A DNA stretch of 64,000 bases from positions 124,001 to 188,000 of the forward strand of contig NZ_RAQH01000005.1 in assembly GCF_003610695.1 (NCBI RefSeq), given 5' to 3'. The first letter of the stretch is position 1. Each line of letters starts with the position of its first letter. The stretch comes from Epilithonimonas arachidiradicis (GTDB taxonomy: Bacteria > Bacteroidota > Bacteroidia > Flavobacteriales > Weeksellaceae). Made by a program: the position numbers and the translations under genes. Positions 32,636 through 41,741 of the stretch are shown here, piece by piece. The notes beneath the pieces are model-generated. The model saw nothing but the letters and a program-made list of their open reading frames with translations, was not told the DNA's origin and searched no databases.

Positions 32636-33191
32636 TAAGTTACATAGAAGAACACAGCACATCACCATTGAGTTCCGAAGACAAAGAATTTATAAGAGAG
32701 TTGTTTGTTTACAAAAAAATTGGCAGAAAACAGTTCTTTCTGAAACAGGGAGAAATCTGCAAATACTGTGGTTTTATCATCAAAGGCTCAATGAAACAAT
32801 ATTCTGGAGATGACTTAGGCAAAGAAAATGTTATCAATCTTTATCTGGAAAACTGGTGGGTTGCGGATCGGGAAAGTCTTTTGGGCTCCAAGCCGACTAT
32901 TTATAACATTGAAGCTTGTGAAGACACCAAAATACTGATGATTTCGCAAGAAGGCATTAAAGAAATGACAAAAGTTACTGCTTTCACGAATTGACAAAAC
33001 GACTGGACATGAACTACGGAATAGCAATGCAAAACCGCGTAAATAATGCGATAAGTCTTCCTGCTGTTGAGCGGTACAATAATCTTTTTAAAACTCATCC
33101 GGCGTTTCTGCAGAGATTCCCGCAGCACCTGATAGCATCGTATCTGGGAATTACAAAAGAAACATTGAGCCGTATTCGAAAACAAAAATAG
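32636..33191 (+). pseudogene. Broken duplicate of the Crp/Fnr gene at 29663
   Basis: Bases 32636-33191 closely copy 29698-30253, the Crp/Fnr gene minus its first 12 codons. The homologous frame has no ATG: an in-frame TAA at 32608-32610 precedes it. A one-base deletion near 32984 (CTTTCACGAATT versus CTTTCAACGAATT) splits the frame just before the second half. Both copies end with the same helix-turn-helix. It is therefore a 5'-truncated, frameshifted relic of a fairly recent duplication; a sequencing error would explain the deletion but not the missing start. Confidence 0.85.
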
Positions 33192-33358
33192 ATGGGGATA
33201 ATTTTTATAACTAAATAATTCAAGGAGATGCCCGGAATATAGATTACAAAGTATCTATCAACAATATTATTTTTTCCAAATAGAACGACATAACACGCTA
33301 CATTTTTTCAAATAAAACTTTATATCTTATATTAGCAATGTAAATTTTAGAAATAGAT

Positions 33359-33949
33359 ATGGATTCATTTCAGCCGCTTATCGATCACATCAGTAAAAAA
33401 GTATCCCTTACCGAGGATGAAATGAAGGAGTTTATTTCCTATTTCAAAGTAGCCAAAATCAAGAAAAGACAATTCATCATCCAGCCGGATTTTATTCCAA
33501 AATATAGAAATTATGTGGTACAAGGTGCATTCAGAGCATATGTTGTCGCTGATGAAGGCGAGGAACATACTGTCCAGTTTGCCATTGAGGATTGGTGGAT
33601 TTCAGATTACAACGGATATATCTTCCAGCAGCCGGCATCAATGTTCGTGATGGCATTGGAAGACAGCATTATACTGCAGATCGATTACGAAAGTGAACAA
33701 AACTTAAAAGCAGCCAACCATAAATTCGAAAGCTTTTTCAGGAAAATGGCGGAAGGTTCTGTTGCGGCAATGCAGAGAAGACTAATCAGCAATCTTACAA
33801 AAACTGCAGAGCAGCGTTATGAGGAATTCGAAAAAAAGTATCCTTCTATCACTCAGCGTGTACCCCAGTATGCGCTTGCCTCATACCTTGGAATGACCAC
33901 GCAATATCTGTCTAAGCTAAGAAACATAAGGGTCTCCAAAAAAAGTTAA
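33359..33949 (+). CDS. Crp/Fnr family transcriptional regulator
   Basis: A 196-residue member of the family, more distant from the 29663 gene: cNMP-like domain (RQFIIQPDFIPKYRNYVVQGAFRAYVVADEGEEHTVQFAIEDWWISD) and C-terminal YALASYLGMTTQYLSKLRNIR. The recognition helix (TTQYLSKL) lacks the RE pair, so its DNA target should differ. It lies 129 bases upstream of an AhpD-like gene and a peroxiredoxin-like gene on the same strand and is their likely regulator. Confidence 0.88.
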   Translation: MDSFQPLIDHISKKVSLTEDEMKEFISYFKVAKIKKRQFIIQPDFIPKYRNYVVQGAFRAYVVADEGEEHTVQFAIEDWWISDYNGYIFQQPASMFVMALEDSIILQIDYESEQNLKAANHKFESFFRKMAEGSVAAMQRRLISNLTKTAEQRYEEFEKKYPSITQRVPQYALASYLGMTTQYLSKLRNIRVSKKS

Positions 33950-34004
33950 TCCAGTTTCACTTTTTATGTTCAACTGGTTTCTGTTGATTTCCTAATCTAG
34001 TTGA

Positions 34005-34036
34005 TTGTACTCGCAGCGGTGATTGCCGCACCTTTG
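34005..34036 (+). promoter_or_regulatory. Promoter of the AhpD-like/peroxiredoxin operon
   Basis: TTG (34005-34007) and CACCTTTG (34029-34036, one mismatch to TAnnTTTG) are 21 bases apart. An inverted GTCAATAATGAC (34041-34052) covers the expected start site. A similar GTCAATAACGAC lies at 29601-29612 before the Crp/Fnr gene at 29663. Confidence 0.5.
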
Positions 34037-34078
34037 TAATGTCAATAATGACAAATAATTTATATATAAAGAAAGAAT

Positions 34079-34627
34079 ATGAGTACAACAGACAACAGAA
34101 CATTTACAGTTCCTACACGCAACGAAGTTTCTTCCAACAATCAAAACATTTTCGAGAATCTTCAGAAAGGTCTTGGCTTTGTGCCGAATCTATACGCCTA
34201 TTTTGGGAAGAATGAAACTGCATTAAGCGATTATCTTGGATTCCAGAATCGTAAAAGCACATTAAGACCTAAAGAAAGAGAAGTGATCAATCTGGTAACG
34301 AGCCAGATCAACGGATGCCGTTACTGCCAATCTGCCCATACGGTTTTAGGTAAAATGAATGGTTTTTCAGAAGAAAATATTTTAGAGATCCGCAGTGGTA
34401 AAGCTTCCTTTGATACAAAATTAGATGCTTTGGCAAAATTCACGGCTTCTGTCGTTGAAAATCGTGGTAAGGCCGCTCAGGAAAGCGTTGACGCGTTTTT
34501 TGAAGCCGGATATACTGAAGCTAATCTGATCGACGTCATTATGGTCGTTGGCGACAAGATCATTAGCAATTACATTCACAATCTTACGAACCTTGAAATT
34601 GATTTTCCTTTAGCTGATCAATTATAA
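34079..34627 (+). CDS. Carboxymuconolactone decarboxylase family protein (AhpD-like peroxidase-related enzyme)
   Basis: A 182-residue AhpD-fold protein. The redox motif is NGCRYCQSAH with Cys80, Cys83 and His87, as in alkylhydroperoxidase AhpD. Helical bundle throughout, no signal peptide. It likely reduces organic peroxides or serves as a thiol partner for the peroxiredoxin-like protein encoded 22 bases downstream. Regulation by the upstream Crp/Fnr protein is inferred from position. Confidence 0.88.
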   Translation: MSTTDNRTFTVPTRNEVSSNNQNIFENLQKGLGFVPNLYAYFGKNETALSDYLGFQNRKSTLRPKEREVINLVTSQINGCRYCQSAHTVLGKMNGFSEENILEIRSGKASFDTKLDALAKFTASVVENRGKAAQESVDAFFEAGYTEANLIDVIMVVGDKIISNYIHNLTNLEIDFPLADQL

Positions 34628-34649
34628 CTAACCTTTAATCATCAAAACA

Positions 34650-35324
34650 ATGAAAAATACAGAAAACTTTCAGTTAGAAACACGTCTTAAAAAGCACAGA
34701 GATTTTTGGGGTTCCAAATTAACAGCTGCACAAAATGAAACAATGGAAAGACATATTGAGTTTCTCCGTGATTCAGGAGCGTTGGATAAAGTGTTGAAAA
34801 AAGGCGATCACGCTCCTGAATTTAATCTTAAAAATCAAAACGGAGAGATCATCTCATCCTACGAATTATTAAAAAAGGGACCGTTGGTCGTTAGCTTCTA
34901 CAGAGGAAGCTGGTGTCCATATTGTGTCGAAGAAGTAAAAGCTTTAGACCTGTTTTATCCTGAAATTCAGGCCAACGGAGCAGATTTGGTCGTATTGTCG
35001 CCACAAAGTTTTAGCCGAACAGAAAAGCAAGCTGAAGAATTGCATTTGAAATATAATCTTCTTGTTGATGATGACAACAAAACCGGAAAAGCATTCGGAT
35101 TGGTGTACGAATTTCCTCAATATTTAAAAGATCTGTATATGGAAAGATTTAATAATAATATCCAGAAGATCAATGAGGGTTCTGCCTGGGAACTTCCAAT
35201 TCCCGCCCGGTTCGTAATCGGGCAGGACGGAAAGATTCTGGACGTATTGGCAGATCCTGATTACCGTTTCCGGCCGGAACCTTATGCCACATTAACATTT
35301 ATCAAAAACTTAGAGAAGCCGTAG
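34650..35324 (+). CDS. Peroxiredoxin-like protein (AhpC/TSA fold, CPYC)
   Basis: A 224-residue thioredoxin-fold protein. Residues 1-50 form a helical extension, then the AhpC/TSA core with VVSFYRGSWCPYCVEEVKAL: the peroxidatic-position cysteines are Cys89 and Cys92 in a CPYC pair rather than the usual TxxC. The PARFVIGQDGKI segment near 185 is typical of the core's end. It probably reduces peroxides using the adjacent AhpD-like protein or thioredoxin. Second gene of a two-gene operon; a terminator follows at 35467. Confidence 0.88.
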   Translation: MKNTENFQLETRLKKHRDFWGSKLTAAQNETMERHIEFLRDSGALDKVLKKGDHAPEFNLKNQNGEIISSYELLKKGPLVVSFYRGSWCPYCVEEVKALDLFYPEIQANGADLVVLSPQSFSRTEKQAEELHLKYNLLVDDDNKTGKAFGLVYEFPQYLKDLYMERFNNNIQKINEGSAWELPIPARFVIGQDGKILDVLADPDYRFRPEPYATLTFIKNLEKP

Positions 35325-35466
35325 CATTTAATTTGGTTCAATCGAATCAAATCTATGAGAGTGTTTGAAGATAAGCTCATCCTGGTCACATGGCAGGATT
35401 ACGAATTTCTAAAATTCTTTCCAAATCTTCCACTAAATGTTTCGATATTTCTTCGGTCCTGGGTAT

Positions 35467-35505
35467 AAAAAAATCCTCTGAAACCGCTGTTATCAGAGGA
35501 TTTTT
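35467..35505 (+). terminator. Intrinsic terminator downstream of the peroxiredoxin-like gene
   Basis: AAAAAATCCTCTG pairs with CAGAGGATTTTT over a 13-14-base loop, followed by more T. It lies about 140 bases after the stop codon. Confidence 0.8.
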
Positions 35506-35580
35506 ATTTTAAAGGGTGGTCAAAATGGTGGCTAGAATTTCTAGTAACTAAGTAATTACCTTCCATAATCTATCGACAGA

Positions 35581-35703
35581 TTAAGTAGTATAGATAATAT
35601 TAAACATACCTTTTTCCTGCATCTTGGTAATATTTCCTTTGACATCGTATTCTAATATTCTGAACTGCGCTTTATCGGATTGAACCGTGTCAATCTTAAA
35701 AGC
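35581..35703 (-). pseudogene. C-terminal remnant of an unidentified gene
   Basis: On the minus strand about 41 codons read as normal protein ending with TAA at 35581 (FRILEYDVKGNITKMQEKG then MFNIIYTT), but an in-frame stop at 35704-35706 and no start precede it. Composition is coding-like, so it is probably the leftover end of a deleted gene. The parent family was not recognised. Confidence 0.35.
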
Positions 35704-35919
35704 TTATATCACTAAGTTTAATACACCAATAATGAGTCTCAATAATTTAAGCTATTTCTTTCTACAAAAAATGAACGAGATCATGTAATCCTTGCTCTCG
35801 CTTTTATATTATCTATTATTATTTAATTGATTTTCAACAGTTGATTATGCAAATTGGTTCACCACTAAGTTTGATACGTTACCCCCTAACGTTAAAATAA
35901 GTACCATACATTTCCCAAT

Positions 35920-37554
35920 TTATTCTTTGCTTTTATAACTTTTTATGTAAAAATTAGGATCAATATCAACCTGATTAATAAAATTATTTTTCAGATCATA
36001 GGATTGCCAGGAAGTAGTTGGAGAAATCCAGTCTTCAATACCAATGATCTTAATCGGCATTGTAAAATTATTGATACAGTTTGTAAATCGATACTGTAGT
36101 TTATGATCTGTTATAAAATATTCCAATACTGGAACCTGAGAGGTTCTCAGATACTGATCATACACAGCATTAAAGTTTATTCCTGAATGAATATTAATGT
36201 AATTTTCAATTTCTTTTGTTGTGACAACCTTGTGATAGAACTGTTTATTAAGCCTACGTAGTATTTGCAAAAATTTTTCGTCATCATTGATAACAGTCTT
36301 GATCATGTGAATGACGGCCCAACCTTTTACATACCCATCCGAGCTTCCATCTTCATTAATACCGTATCTGCCAATAATAGGTTTATCATTTTCAATGGTT
36401 CTGTATCTGCCTGAAAGAAACTCCTCCCCTGCTTTTTTTCCAAACAGATCCGAAAGTACAAGCTCTTCAGCCAGACCTGCAAATCCTTCTTGGATCCATC
36501 GGTCTGCAATATCCCCGGCAGTAATACTATTTCCGAACCATTCATGTGACATCTCATGAATAACGATTCTGTCTGTTTTTTTACCCCAGCCTGTTTTTGA
36601 CACATCATTTCCTTTGTATGTCCCTTTTGTAAAATTATTACCATATGCAATCGCACTCTGATGCTCCATTCCTATATAAGGTGCTTCTACAATCTTAAAT
36701 CCGTCTTCATAGAACGGATATGGACCAAACCAATGTTCCAGTGACTTCATTGCCTTTATGGATTCAGGTATTAAATGATCTTCAGCCTTTTGTTTATTAT
36801 AGTCGAGAACCCAATAATCCATGCTTAGCTTCCCTTTACTTCCAGTATAATTTCTTTTAATATTGACGTAATTACCCATGTAGAAAGATATGCCATAATG
36901 ATTGATCGGATTAACAACTTTCCAGGTATATTGCATATTGCCATCTAATGTCCGTTGCTGTTTCACCAAACGTCCATTACCTATCGCCTTTAATGATGGA
37001 CACGCAATCACTGAAATGGAAGCGCCCTCATCTGGTTCATCATACAGCATATTTTTGCATGGATACCATAAGCTGGCTCCTTTGTACTGACAGGCCACTG
37101 AAACCCAGGGAAGGTTTAAAGAATCTTTGCCCCATACAAAACCTCCGTCCCATGGTGGGGATTGAGATTCTACAGGTTTACCCGAATAATAAACAGTTAT
37201 GTTGTATTTCCTATTTTTACGTTTCCTGACTCCTGAAAGATACCAGATATTACCTTTATTTTGGAAGTTGAGCTTTTTACCATTTTGAATAACACTGTCA
37301 ATGACCAATGGTTTTATCAGGTCGATCTGCATGAGTTCAGCAGGTTCTTCCGAAATTACTTTATATCTAATTTTATTATTTCCTGTAATCGTTTTTGTAT
37401 GGTAATCGGGTTTAATGGTAATGCTATATGACATTAAGTCCCACCAGCTTTTCTCCGCTGTTATAGAACCGATCAAAGAATCTTCTTTGGATGGCTGTTG
37501 TGCAGCAGTCCAGTTCGCGACAAATAGTATAAAAATAAATTTTAACGCATTCAT
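35920..37554 (-). CDS. M1 family zinc metallopeptidase, secreted
   Basis: A 544-residue aminopeptidase-like protein, shorter than the M1 enzyme at 18235 and lacking its long C-terminal region. Signal peptide MNALKFIFILFVANWTAAQ. GMEHQSAIAYGN is the GAMEN-type loop, and IVIHEMSHEWFGNSITAGDIADRWIQEGFAGLAEE holds the HExxH-x18-E zinc site. It starts 17 bases downstream of a beta-lactamase-fold gene, so the two form an operon likely driven from the promoter at 38824-38902. Together they suggest turnover of extracellular peptides. Confidence 0.9.
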   Translation of the reverse strand: MNALKFIFILFVANWTAAQQPSKEDSLIGSITAEKSWWDLMSYSITIKPDYHTKTITGNNKIRYKVISEEPAELMQIDLIKPLVIDSVIQNGKKLNFQNKGNIWYLSGVRKRKNRKYNITVYYSGKPVESQSPPWDGGFVWGKDSLNLPWVSVACQYKGASLWYPCKNMLYDEPDEGASISVIACPSLKAIGNGRLVKQQRTLDGNMQYTWKVVNPINHYGISFYMGNYVNIKRNYTGSKGKLSMDYWVLDYNKQKAEDHLIPESIKAMKSLEHWFGPYPFYEDGFKIVEAPYIGMEHQSAIAYGNNFTKGTYKGNDVSKTGWGKKTDRIVIHEMSHEWFGNSITAGDIADRWIQEGFAGLAEELVLSDLFGKKAGEEFLSGRYRTIENDKPIIGRYGINEDGSSDGYVKGWAVIHMIKTVINDDEKFLQILRRLNKQFYHKVVTTKEIENYINIHSGINFNAVYDQYLRTSQVPVLEYFITDHKLQYRFTNCINNFTMPIKIIGIEDWISPTTSWQSYDLKNNFINQVDIDPNFYIKSYKSKE

Positions 37555-37571
37555 ATTGATTTCACAACGAT

Positions 37572-38636
37572 CTAGTCACAGTATTTTTTCGCCAACATTT
37601 CAAGGATCAGTTCTATGCCTTCATTTGCTGACTCTGAAGATAAATTGCTGAAAATAATGATAGCAATTTTTTTCTCTTTAAATATTGATACAGAGGACAT
37701 ATAACCATTAGCATTTCCAAAATTATTTATATAATTGTTTCCATTTTTTCCGATTTTGTTGAACCAACCAAAAGAAAAAGTGGGAAATTCAAAGAGAAGC
37801 TGTTCAAAAGTTTTTTTCTGAAATGGTTTTCCATTTCCTTCTAATCCTTTTAAATAATTTTGAATATATAATGAATAATCGGGTAAAGTGATGTTTATAT
37901 TACCCGCTGACAGCAACCAACTTAATTTTATATTCTCTTCTGTAAGTGGAATTAATTTTTCATTATGTCCGTAAGTCTGTTGTTCATCTTGGATATTTGG
38001 ACTACCAAATCTGAAATCAATATTTAATTTTTTATTGAGATCGTTGACCAATTCATTATAATTTTTATTGCTAACTTTTTCTAACATAAGTCCAGCTAAA
38101 ACATAGCCAAGGTTTGTTAAGTACAAATCATCCTTATTTTTCTCAACCGCTTTTTGGGTGAGTAAATATCTTACTATATTATACCGTTGTTCCTGATTGG
38201 TTCCCGTGATTACTACAGATTCAGGGATATGCGTATCATAAGAAAACGAAGCAAGTGGCGCTTTAAAGTTCAGAAGATTAAGTAGTGTTAAATCTTTACC
38301 ATGATTTTGCTTTGTTTTCAATTCCGGAAACAGATTAAAAAAATCAGTATTCCAGTTAATTTTTCCTTGTAATACCAGATCAGCAGCAATAAATGATGTA
38401 ATTGCTTTTGTATTTGAACCCAAATGAAATCTATTTTGTAGAGTAACCTTTACATTAGAATTAACTTTATTTGTTCCTAAAGCTTTCATTAAGATTGAAT
38501 CAGAAGATATTACGGCAATTTCCAAAGCGGGAATTTGGTATCTAATTCTGATACTGTCAATCTTATCTGAAATAGTTTGGGCATTTAAACTACAGGCTAT
38601 CAGGAAGGTCAAAATGAATTGAAGTTTTACTTTCAT
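37572..38636 (-). CDS. Beta-lactamase-fold serine hydrolase (one active-site motif altered)
   Basis: A 354-residue exported protein. Signal peptide MKVKLQFILTFLIACSLNAQ. The SxxK motif is present (GSNTKAIT, near residue 77). The second motif, normally Y-x-N, reads L-T-N (YLTNLGYVLAGL), so the general-base tyrosine appears replaced by leucine. The third motif region is GNANGYMSSV rather than HTG/KTG. It may have lost hydrolase activity or work differently. First gene of an operon with the M1 peptidase. The promoter region shares a 28-base element with the operon starting at 44338. Confidence 0.8.
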   Translation of the reverse strand: MKVKLQFILTFLIACSLNAQTISDKIDSIRIRYQIPALEIAVISSDSILMKALGTNKVNSNVKVTLQNRFHLGSNTKAITSFIAADLVLQGKINWNTDFFNLFPELKTKQNHGKDLTLLNLLNFKAPLASFSYDTHIPESVVITGTNQEQRYNIVRYLLTQKAVEKNKDDLYLTNLGYVLAGLMLEKVSNKNYNELVNDLNKKLNIDFRFGSPNIQDEQQTYGHNEKLIPLTEENIKLSWLLSAGNINITLPDYSLYIQNYLKGLEGNGKPFQKKTFEQLLFEFPTFSFGWFNKIGKNGNNYINNFGNANGYMSSVSIFKEKKIAIIIFSNLSSESANEGIELILEMLAKKYCD

Positions 38637-39028
38637 TTGCTTAAAAATGCAATCTGTGTTAAAGAAGGAAATACTATTTAATACTCTTTTTATTTGACTT
38701 AAGGTCTAGTTAAACTCTAAAGCTTATTGACAATATAATTACTTAGATTTCTTCCATAAAATTTGGTTTCGTTTTTATTGATTTTCAAATGTATTTGTGA
38801 GTCGGAAAAAGACTTTTTAAATTCAAATATAATTATTTATAGAAAACTGAATAATGAAAAAGTGCACTGACAGGTACGAAATTACCCATCGTCAATTTTT
38901 TGTTCGCTTATCTATCTTTATCAAAATAAGTGCGCTTTAGCTATAAAACGCACTCATTATTCTTTGAGTTACTGTAAAACGATCTTACTTCCAAAAAAGA
39001 ATTCTCATTTTCCTATTATTGTTAAGTA
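38637..39028. other. Intergenic region upstream of the serine hydrolase operon
   Basis: Apart from the promoter and shared element at 38824-38902 the region is AT-rich. The right part (38903-39028) is the downstream end of the Tat-SDR gene, with no clear terminator. Confidence 0.4.
38824..38902 (-). promoter_or_regulatory. Promoter with shared 28-base upstream element (copy 1)
   Basis: CAAATATA (38824-38831; TATATTTG on the minus strand, matching TAnnTTTG) lies 43 bases from a 28-base block at 38875-38902 that is identical to 44526-44553. The block contains AAATTACCCATCGTCAATTT and lies where an activator would bind. Leader to the ATG at 38636 is about 180 bases. Confidence 0.65.
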
Positions 39029-40033
39029 TTACGGTTGTCCGTTACCACCGGCTGCTCCGTAAATCTGTCCTGTTGCAAAACTCGCATCATCAGCGGCTAA
39101 CTGAACAAATATAGAAGCTAGTTCTGCGGGCTGTCCCGGTCTTCCAAGAGGCGTATCACCGCCAAATTTTTGCAGGTTTTCCTGTGTCTGGCCTCCGCTT
39201 ACCTGAAGAGGTGTCCAGACAGGTCCGGGTGCAACACCATTAACTCGTATGCCCTTCGGACCGAGCTGCTTGGCAAGAGATTTCACATAGTTAGTCGTTG
39301 CTGCCTTCGTTTGTGCATAATCATAAAGATCAGCAGAGGGATCATAGGCCTGAATGGAGGACAATCCAATAATAGAAGATCCAGGCTTCATATGAGGCAA
39401 AGCTGCTTTTGTGATCCAAAAAGGCGCATAGATATTTGTTTTCATGGTCCAGTCGAAGTCGTTGGAACTGAGATCAAGTATAGATTCATTCGCTTTCTGA
39501 TGCCCTGCATTATTGATCAGAATATCCAGCCCTCCGAGTTGCTGCACAGCCTGACTAACCAATTGCTTGCAGAAGGCTTCGCTACGAATATCCCCCGGAA
39601 TAGCTATTCCTTTACGGCCTTCCTTTCTGATGAGGTCGATCACCTGTTTGGCATCTTCTTCTTCATCAGGAAGGTAATTAATGGCTACATCTGCTCCTTC
39701 TCTTGCATAGGCAATGGCAGCAGCCCGGCCGATACCTGAATCACCACCGGTGATTAATGCTTTTCTTCCTTGTAATCTTCCTGAACCTATATAGCTTTTC
39801 TCTCCATGGTCAGGCACCGGCGTCATTTTGCCTGCCAATCCCGGAAAAGGTTGCGACTGTTTATTAAAGGGTGGTTTGGGATATTTGTTACGCGGATCAG
39901 TGAGCTCCTTTGCATTCGCTTTACCTGTATTGCTGTTCTGTGACTGCGCTAAAGCGCCTGGAGCAACCGCTGCTATGGCAACGGTTGCAGCTATCTTTCC
40001 GATAGCATCTCTCCTTGTTATTTTACTTTCCAT
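39029..40033 (-). CDS. SDR family oxidoreductase with twin-arginine signal
   Basis: A 334-residue short-chain dehydrogenase of the general-stress (Gsp39/YghA) type. The N-terminus MESKITRRDAIGKIAATVAIAAVAPGALAQ is a twin-arginine (Tat) leader. The enzyme has TGGDSGIGRAAA (cofactor), NNAG, the catalytic Ser in GLSSIQAYDPS and YAQTK (YxxxK). Members of this type reduce aldehydes or sugars under osmotic or starvation stress; the substrate is unknown. Periplasmic export implies folding with its cofactor before translocation. Its promoter has a palindromic TATGATACAAATCATA site in the same position as the KGG and lipoprotein genes. Confidence 0.88.
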   Translation of the reverse strand: MESKITRRDAIGKIAATVAIAAVAPGALAQSQNSNTGKANAKELTDPRNKYPKPPFNKQSQPFPGLAGKMTPVPDHGEKSYIGSGRLQGRKALITGGDSGIGRAAAIAYAREGADVAINYLPDEEEDAKQVIDLIRKEGRKGIAIPGDIRSEAFCKQLVSQAVQQLGGLDILINNAGHQKANESILDLSSNDFDWTMKTNIYAPFWITKAALPHMKPGSSIIGLSSIQAYDPSADLYDYAQTKAATTNYVKSLAKQLGPKGIRVNGVAPGPVWTPLQVSGGQTQENLQKFGGDTPLGRPGQPAELASIFVQLAADDASFATGQIYGAAGGNGQP

Positions 40034-40566
40034 ATCAATATGCTTATTTGGTGTTTTAGAATTCTGTAATTTGTAAAATGGGTACCATATGTAAAATTAG
40101 TGGACTACTCAACAAAGGTTTTATGATACAAATCATAATTCAATGACTCTCTTAAGATTGAAGTTTAAAACCTATCTGAAAGTTGTTCAAGCAAATCAGT
40201 GGTAATATAATTTAATTAGATGGAAAGCGGAAGTAACTTGTTCCTAGCAAAATGCTGCCGGTAAATCCTGAAATATATTTGTGATATAAATGATAATTGT
40301 TTTAGGATGCTTGACTAGTAATATTACTAATTTTAAGTTTTGCCATTTTTTCCAAGAGCACCGGAAAATAAGAAAAAGTGTGATTGATTAATAGCACCGT
40401 CAATTTAGTGATTAATTATGAGTAGCGGCTATGACCAGCGGCTATGTTCACTCACAGGGTATATCTTTTCCTATTGACTTACGAATCTATTCTTTTCGAA
40501 ATCCCGCTATTTTCATTTTTAGACAATGATGCAGGGCTAAGTTTCTATTGCAATCAACAAGAGCTG
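40034..40566. other. Intergenic region between the PDDEXK and Tat-SDR genes
   Basis: It holds the FNR-like promoter at 40092-40137 for the leftward SDR gene. From 40138 to 40566 only AT-rich sequence and a short direct repeat (GCGGCTATG near 40425 and 40437) were seen; no gene. Confidence 0.4.
40092..40137 (-). promoter_or_regulatory. Class-II-like promoter of the Tat-SDR gene: FNR-like site plus -7 box
   Basis: TATGATACAAATCATA (40122-40137), a perfect TGAT-N4-ATCA site, lies 22 bases from TAAAATTA (40092-40099; TAATTTTA on the minus strand, one mismatch to TAnnTTTG). Leader about 55 bases. Confidence 0.6.
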
Positions 40567-41643
40567 TTATTGATTGCTACTCTCATTCGCGAAAATTTCA
40601 TGGAGTTTACGCTGCAGCATATCTTTATCAGGTAGTTGCAATTTGTACTCTGAAACCATTGTTGGCGAAAGGCTTCTGCTTAAAGCATACTCCACTACTT
40701 CATTATCCTTATCCTTACACAGCAAAATCCCGATACTAGGCTTTTCATTCTCTTTTTTAACGGTGCGATCTAGCGCTTCTAAATAAAAATTAAGTTGTCC
40801 CAAGTGTTCCGGCTTAAACTTATCTGCTTTTAATTCAAAAACGACCAGGCATTGCAAACCACGATGGTAAAATAATAGATCTACAAAAAAATCACTGTTA
40901 CCAACCTGAATCTTATATTCTTCATCAATAAAAAGAAAGTCCTTACCCAATTCAAGAATAAATTTTTTGATCTGCTTGATCAGCCCTTTTTGAAGATCGC
41001 TCTCATTGTGCGGCTCAGGTAAATTCAGGAATTCAAAAATGTAATTATCTTTAAATGTTTTATTGATGTCTGAATGAATCTCTTTCAGCGTTGTAGATAA
41101 AGTTGTATTTCCAATCATTGTACGCTCGAAAAGGCCGGCTGAGATCTGCCTTTCCAGTTCGCGCACAGTATAATTTTCCTTGATGCTTATCTTTAAGTAA
41201 AACTCACGTTCCTCGTCAGTTTTGCAACGTGAGAAGATTGTGCGGTGATGTGTCCAGCTCAGTTGTGTTAAAATAGTGTTTCTTATATCTTGTATTTCAA
41301 ATTGTGTCCCCAGTGAGGACACAATTTTATCAGATTGATTATCAACACCATGTATATATGTCCTCGCTGAGGACACTATTGACTGTGAAGCGTAAGTCTC
41401 ATAAAACTGCATCATTCTATACAATCCTCTGCGATCAAATCCCTTAAGTTCAGGATTATTATTCTTAATATAGATAGCTAATTCATCAACGGTTTTATCA
41501 CCCCATTCGGATGCTGATAATTTTTGCCTAATATAGCCCCCAACATTCCAGTATAAATTAATCAATTCCTTATTAACGCTTTTTATTGCGTTATTACGGG
41601 ACTCCTTAATTAAATCTATTATGCCTGCAAAACGTTGTTCCAT
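40567..41643 (-). CDS. PDDEXK nuclease domain protein (DUF1016/YhcG family)
   Basis: A 358-residue protein with the YhcG layout: an N-terminal helical DUF1016 domain (INLYWNVGGYIRQKL...RRGLYRMMQFYETY) and a C-terminal PDDEXK nuclease fold in which FFVDLLFYHRGLQCLVVFELKADKFKPEHLGQLNFYLEALD gives the D and ExK catalytic residues. ATG 41643 (MEQRFAGI) fits the family; the frame is open to 41724 but without support. YhcG proteins are linked to DNA repair, recombination and sometimes restriction systems. No methylase or specificity gene is adjacent, so it is an orphan. Confidence 0.88.
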   Translation of the reverse strand: MEQRFAGIIDLIKESRNNAIKSVNKELINLYWNVGGYIRQKLSASEWGDKTVDELAIYIKNNNPELKGFDRRGLYRMMQFYETYASQSIVSSARTYIHGVDNQSDKIVSSLGTQFEIQDIRNTILTQLSWTHHRTIFSRCKTDEEREFYLKISIKENYTVRELERQISAGLFERTMIGNTTLSTTLKEIHSDINKTFKDNYIFEFLNLPEPHNESDLQKGLIKQIKKFILELGKDFLFIDEEYKIQVGNSDFFVDLLFYHRGLQCLVVFELKADKFKPEHLGQLNFYLEALDRTVKKENEKPSIGILLCKDKDNEVVEYALSRSLSPTMVSEYKLQLPDKDMLQRKLHEIFANESSNQ

Positions 41644-41741
41644 ACAATTGTGAATATATTTACAAAAATACAAAATAAACTTACCGCTATAGTTGTTTTT
41701 CCGACTCTGTGTGAACCAATACAATGATAGCTATTGATGTT

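Larger units (their letters stand above)
35325..35919. other. Intergenic region with a short frame, terminator and gene remnant
   Basis: After the peroxiredoxin-like gene comes a 37-codon frame at 35355-35468 (MRVFEDKLILVTWQDYEF), which I do not recognise and which may be a relic. The terminator at 35467-35505 follows, then a minus-strand coding relic at 35581-35703. From 35704 to 35919 nothing was recognised. Confidence 0.45.
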
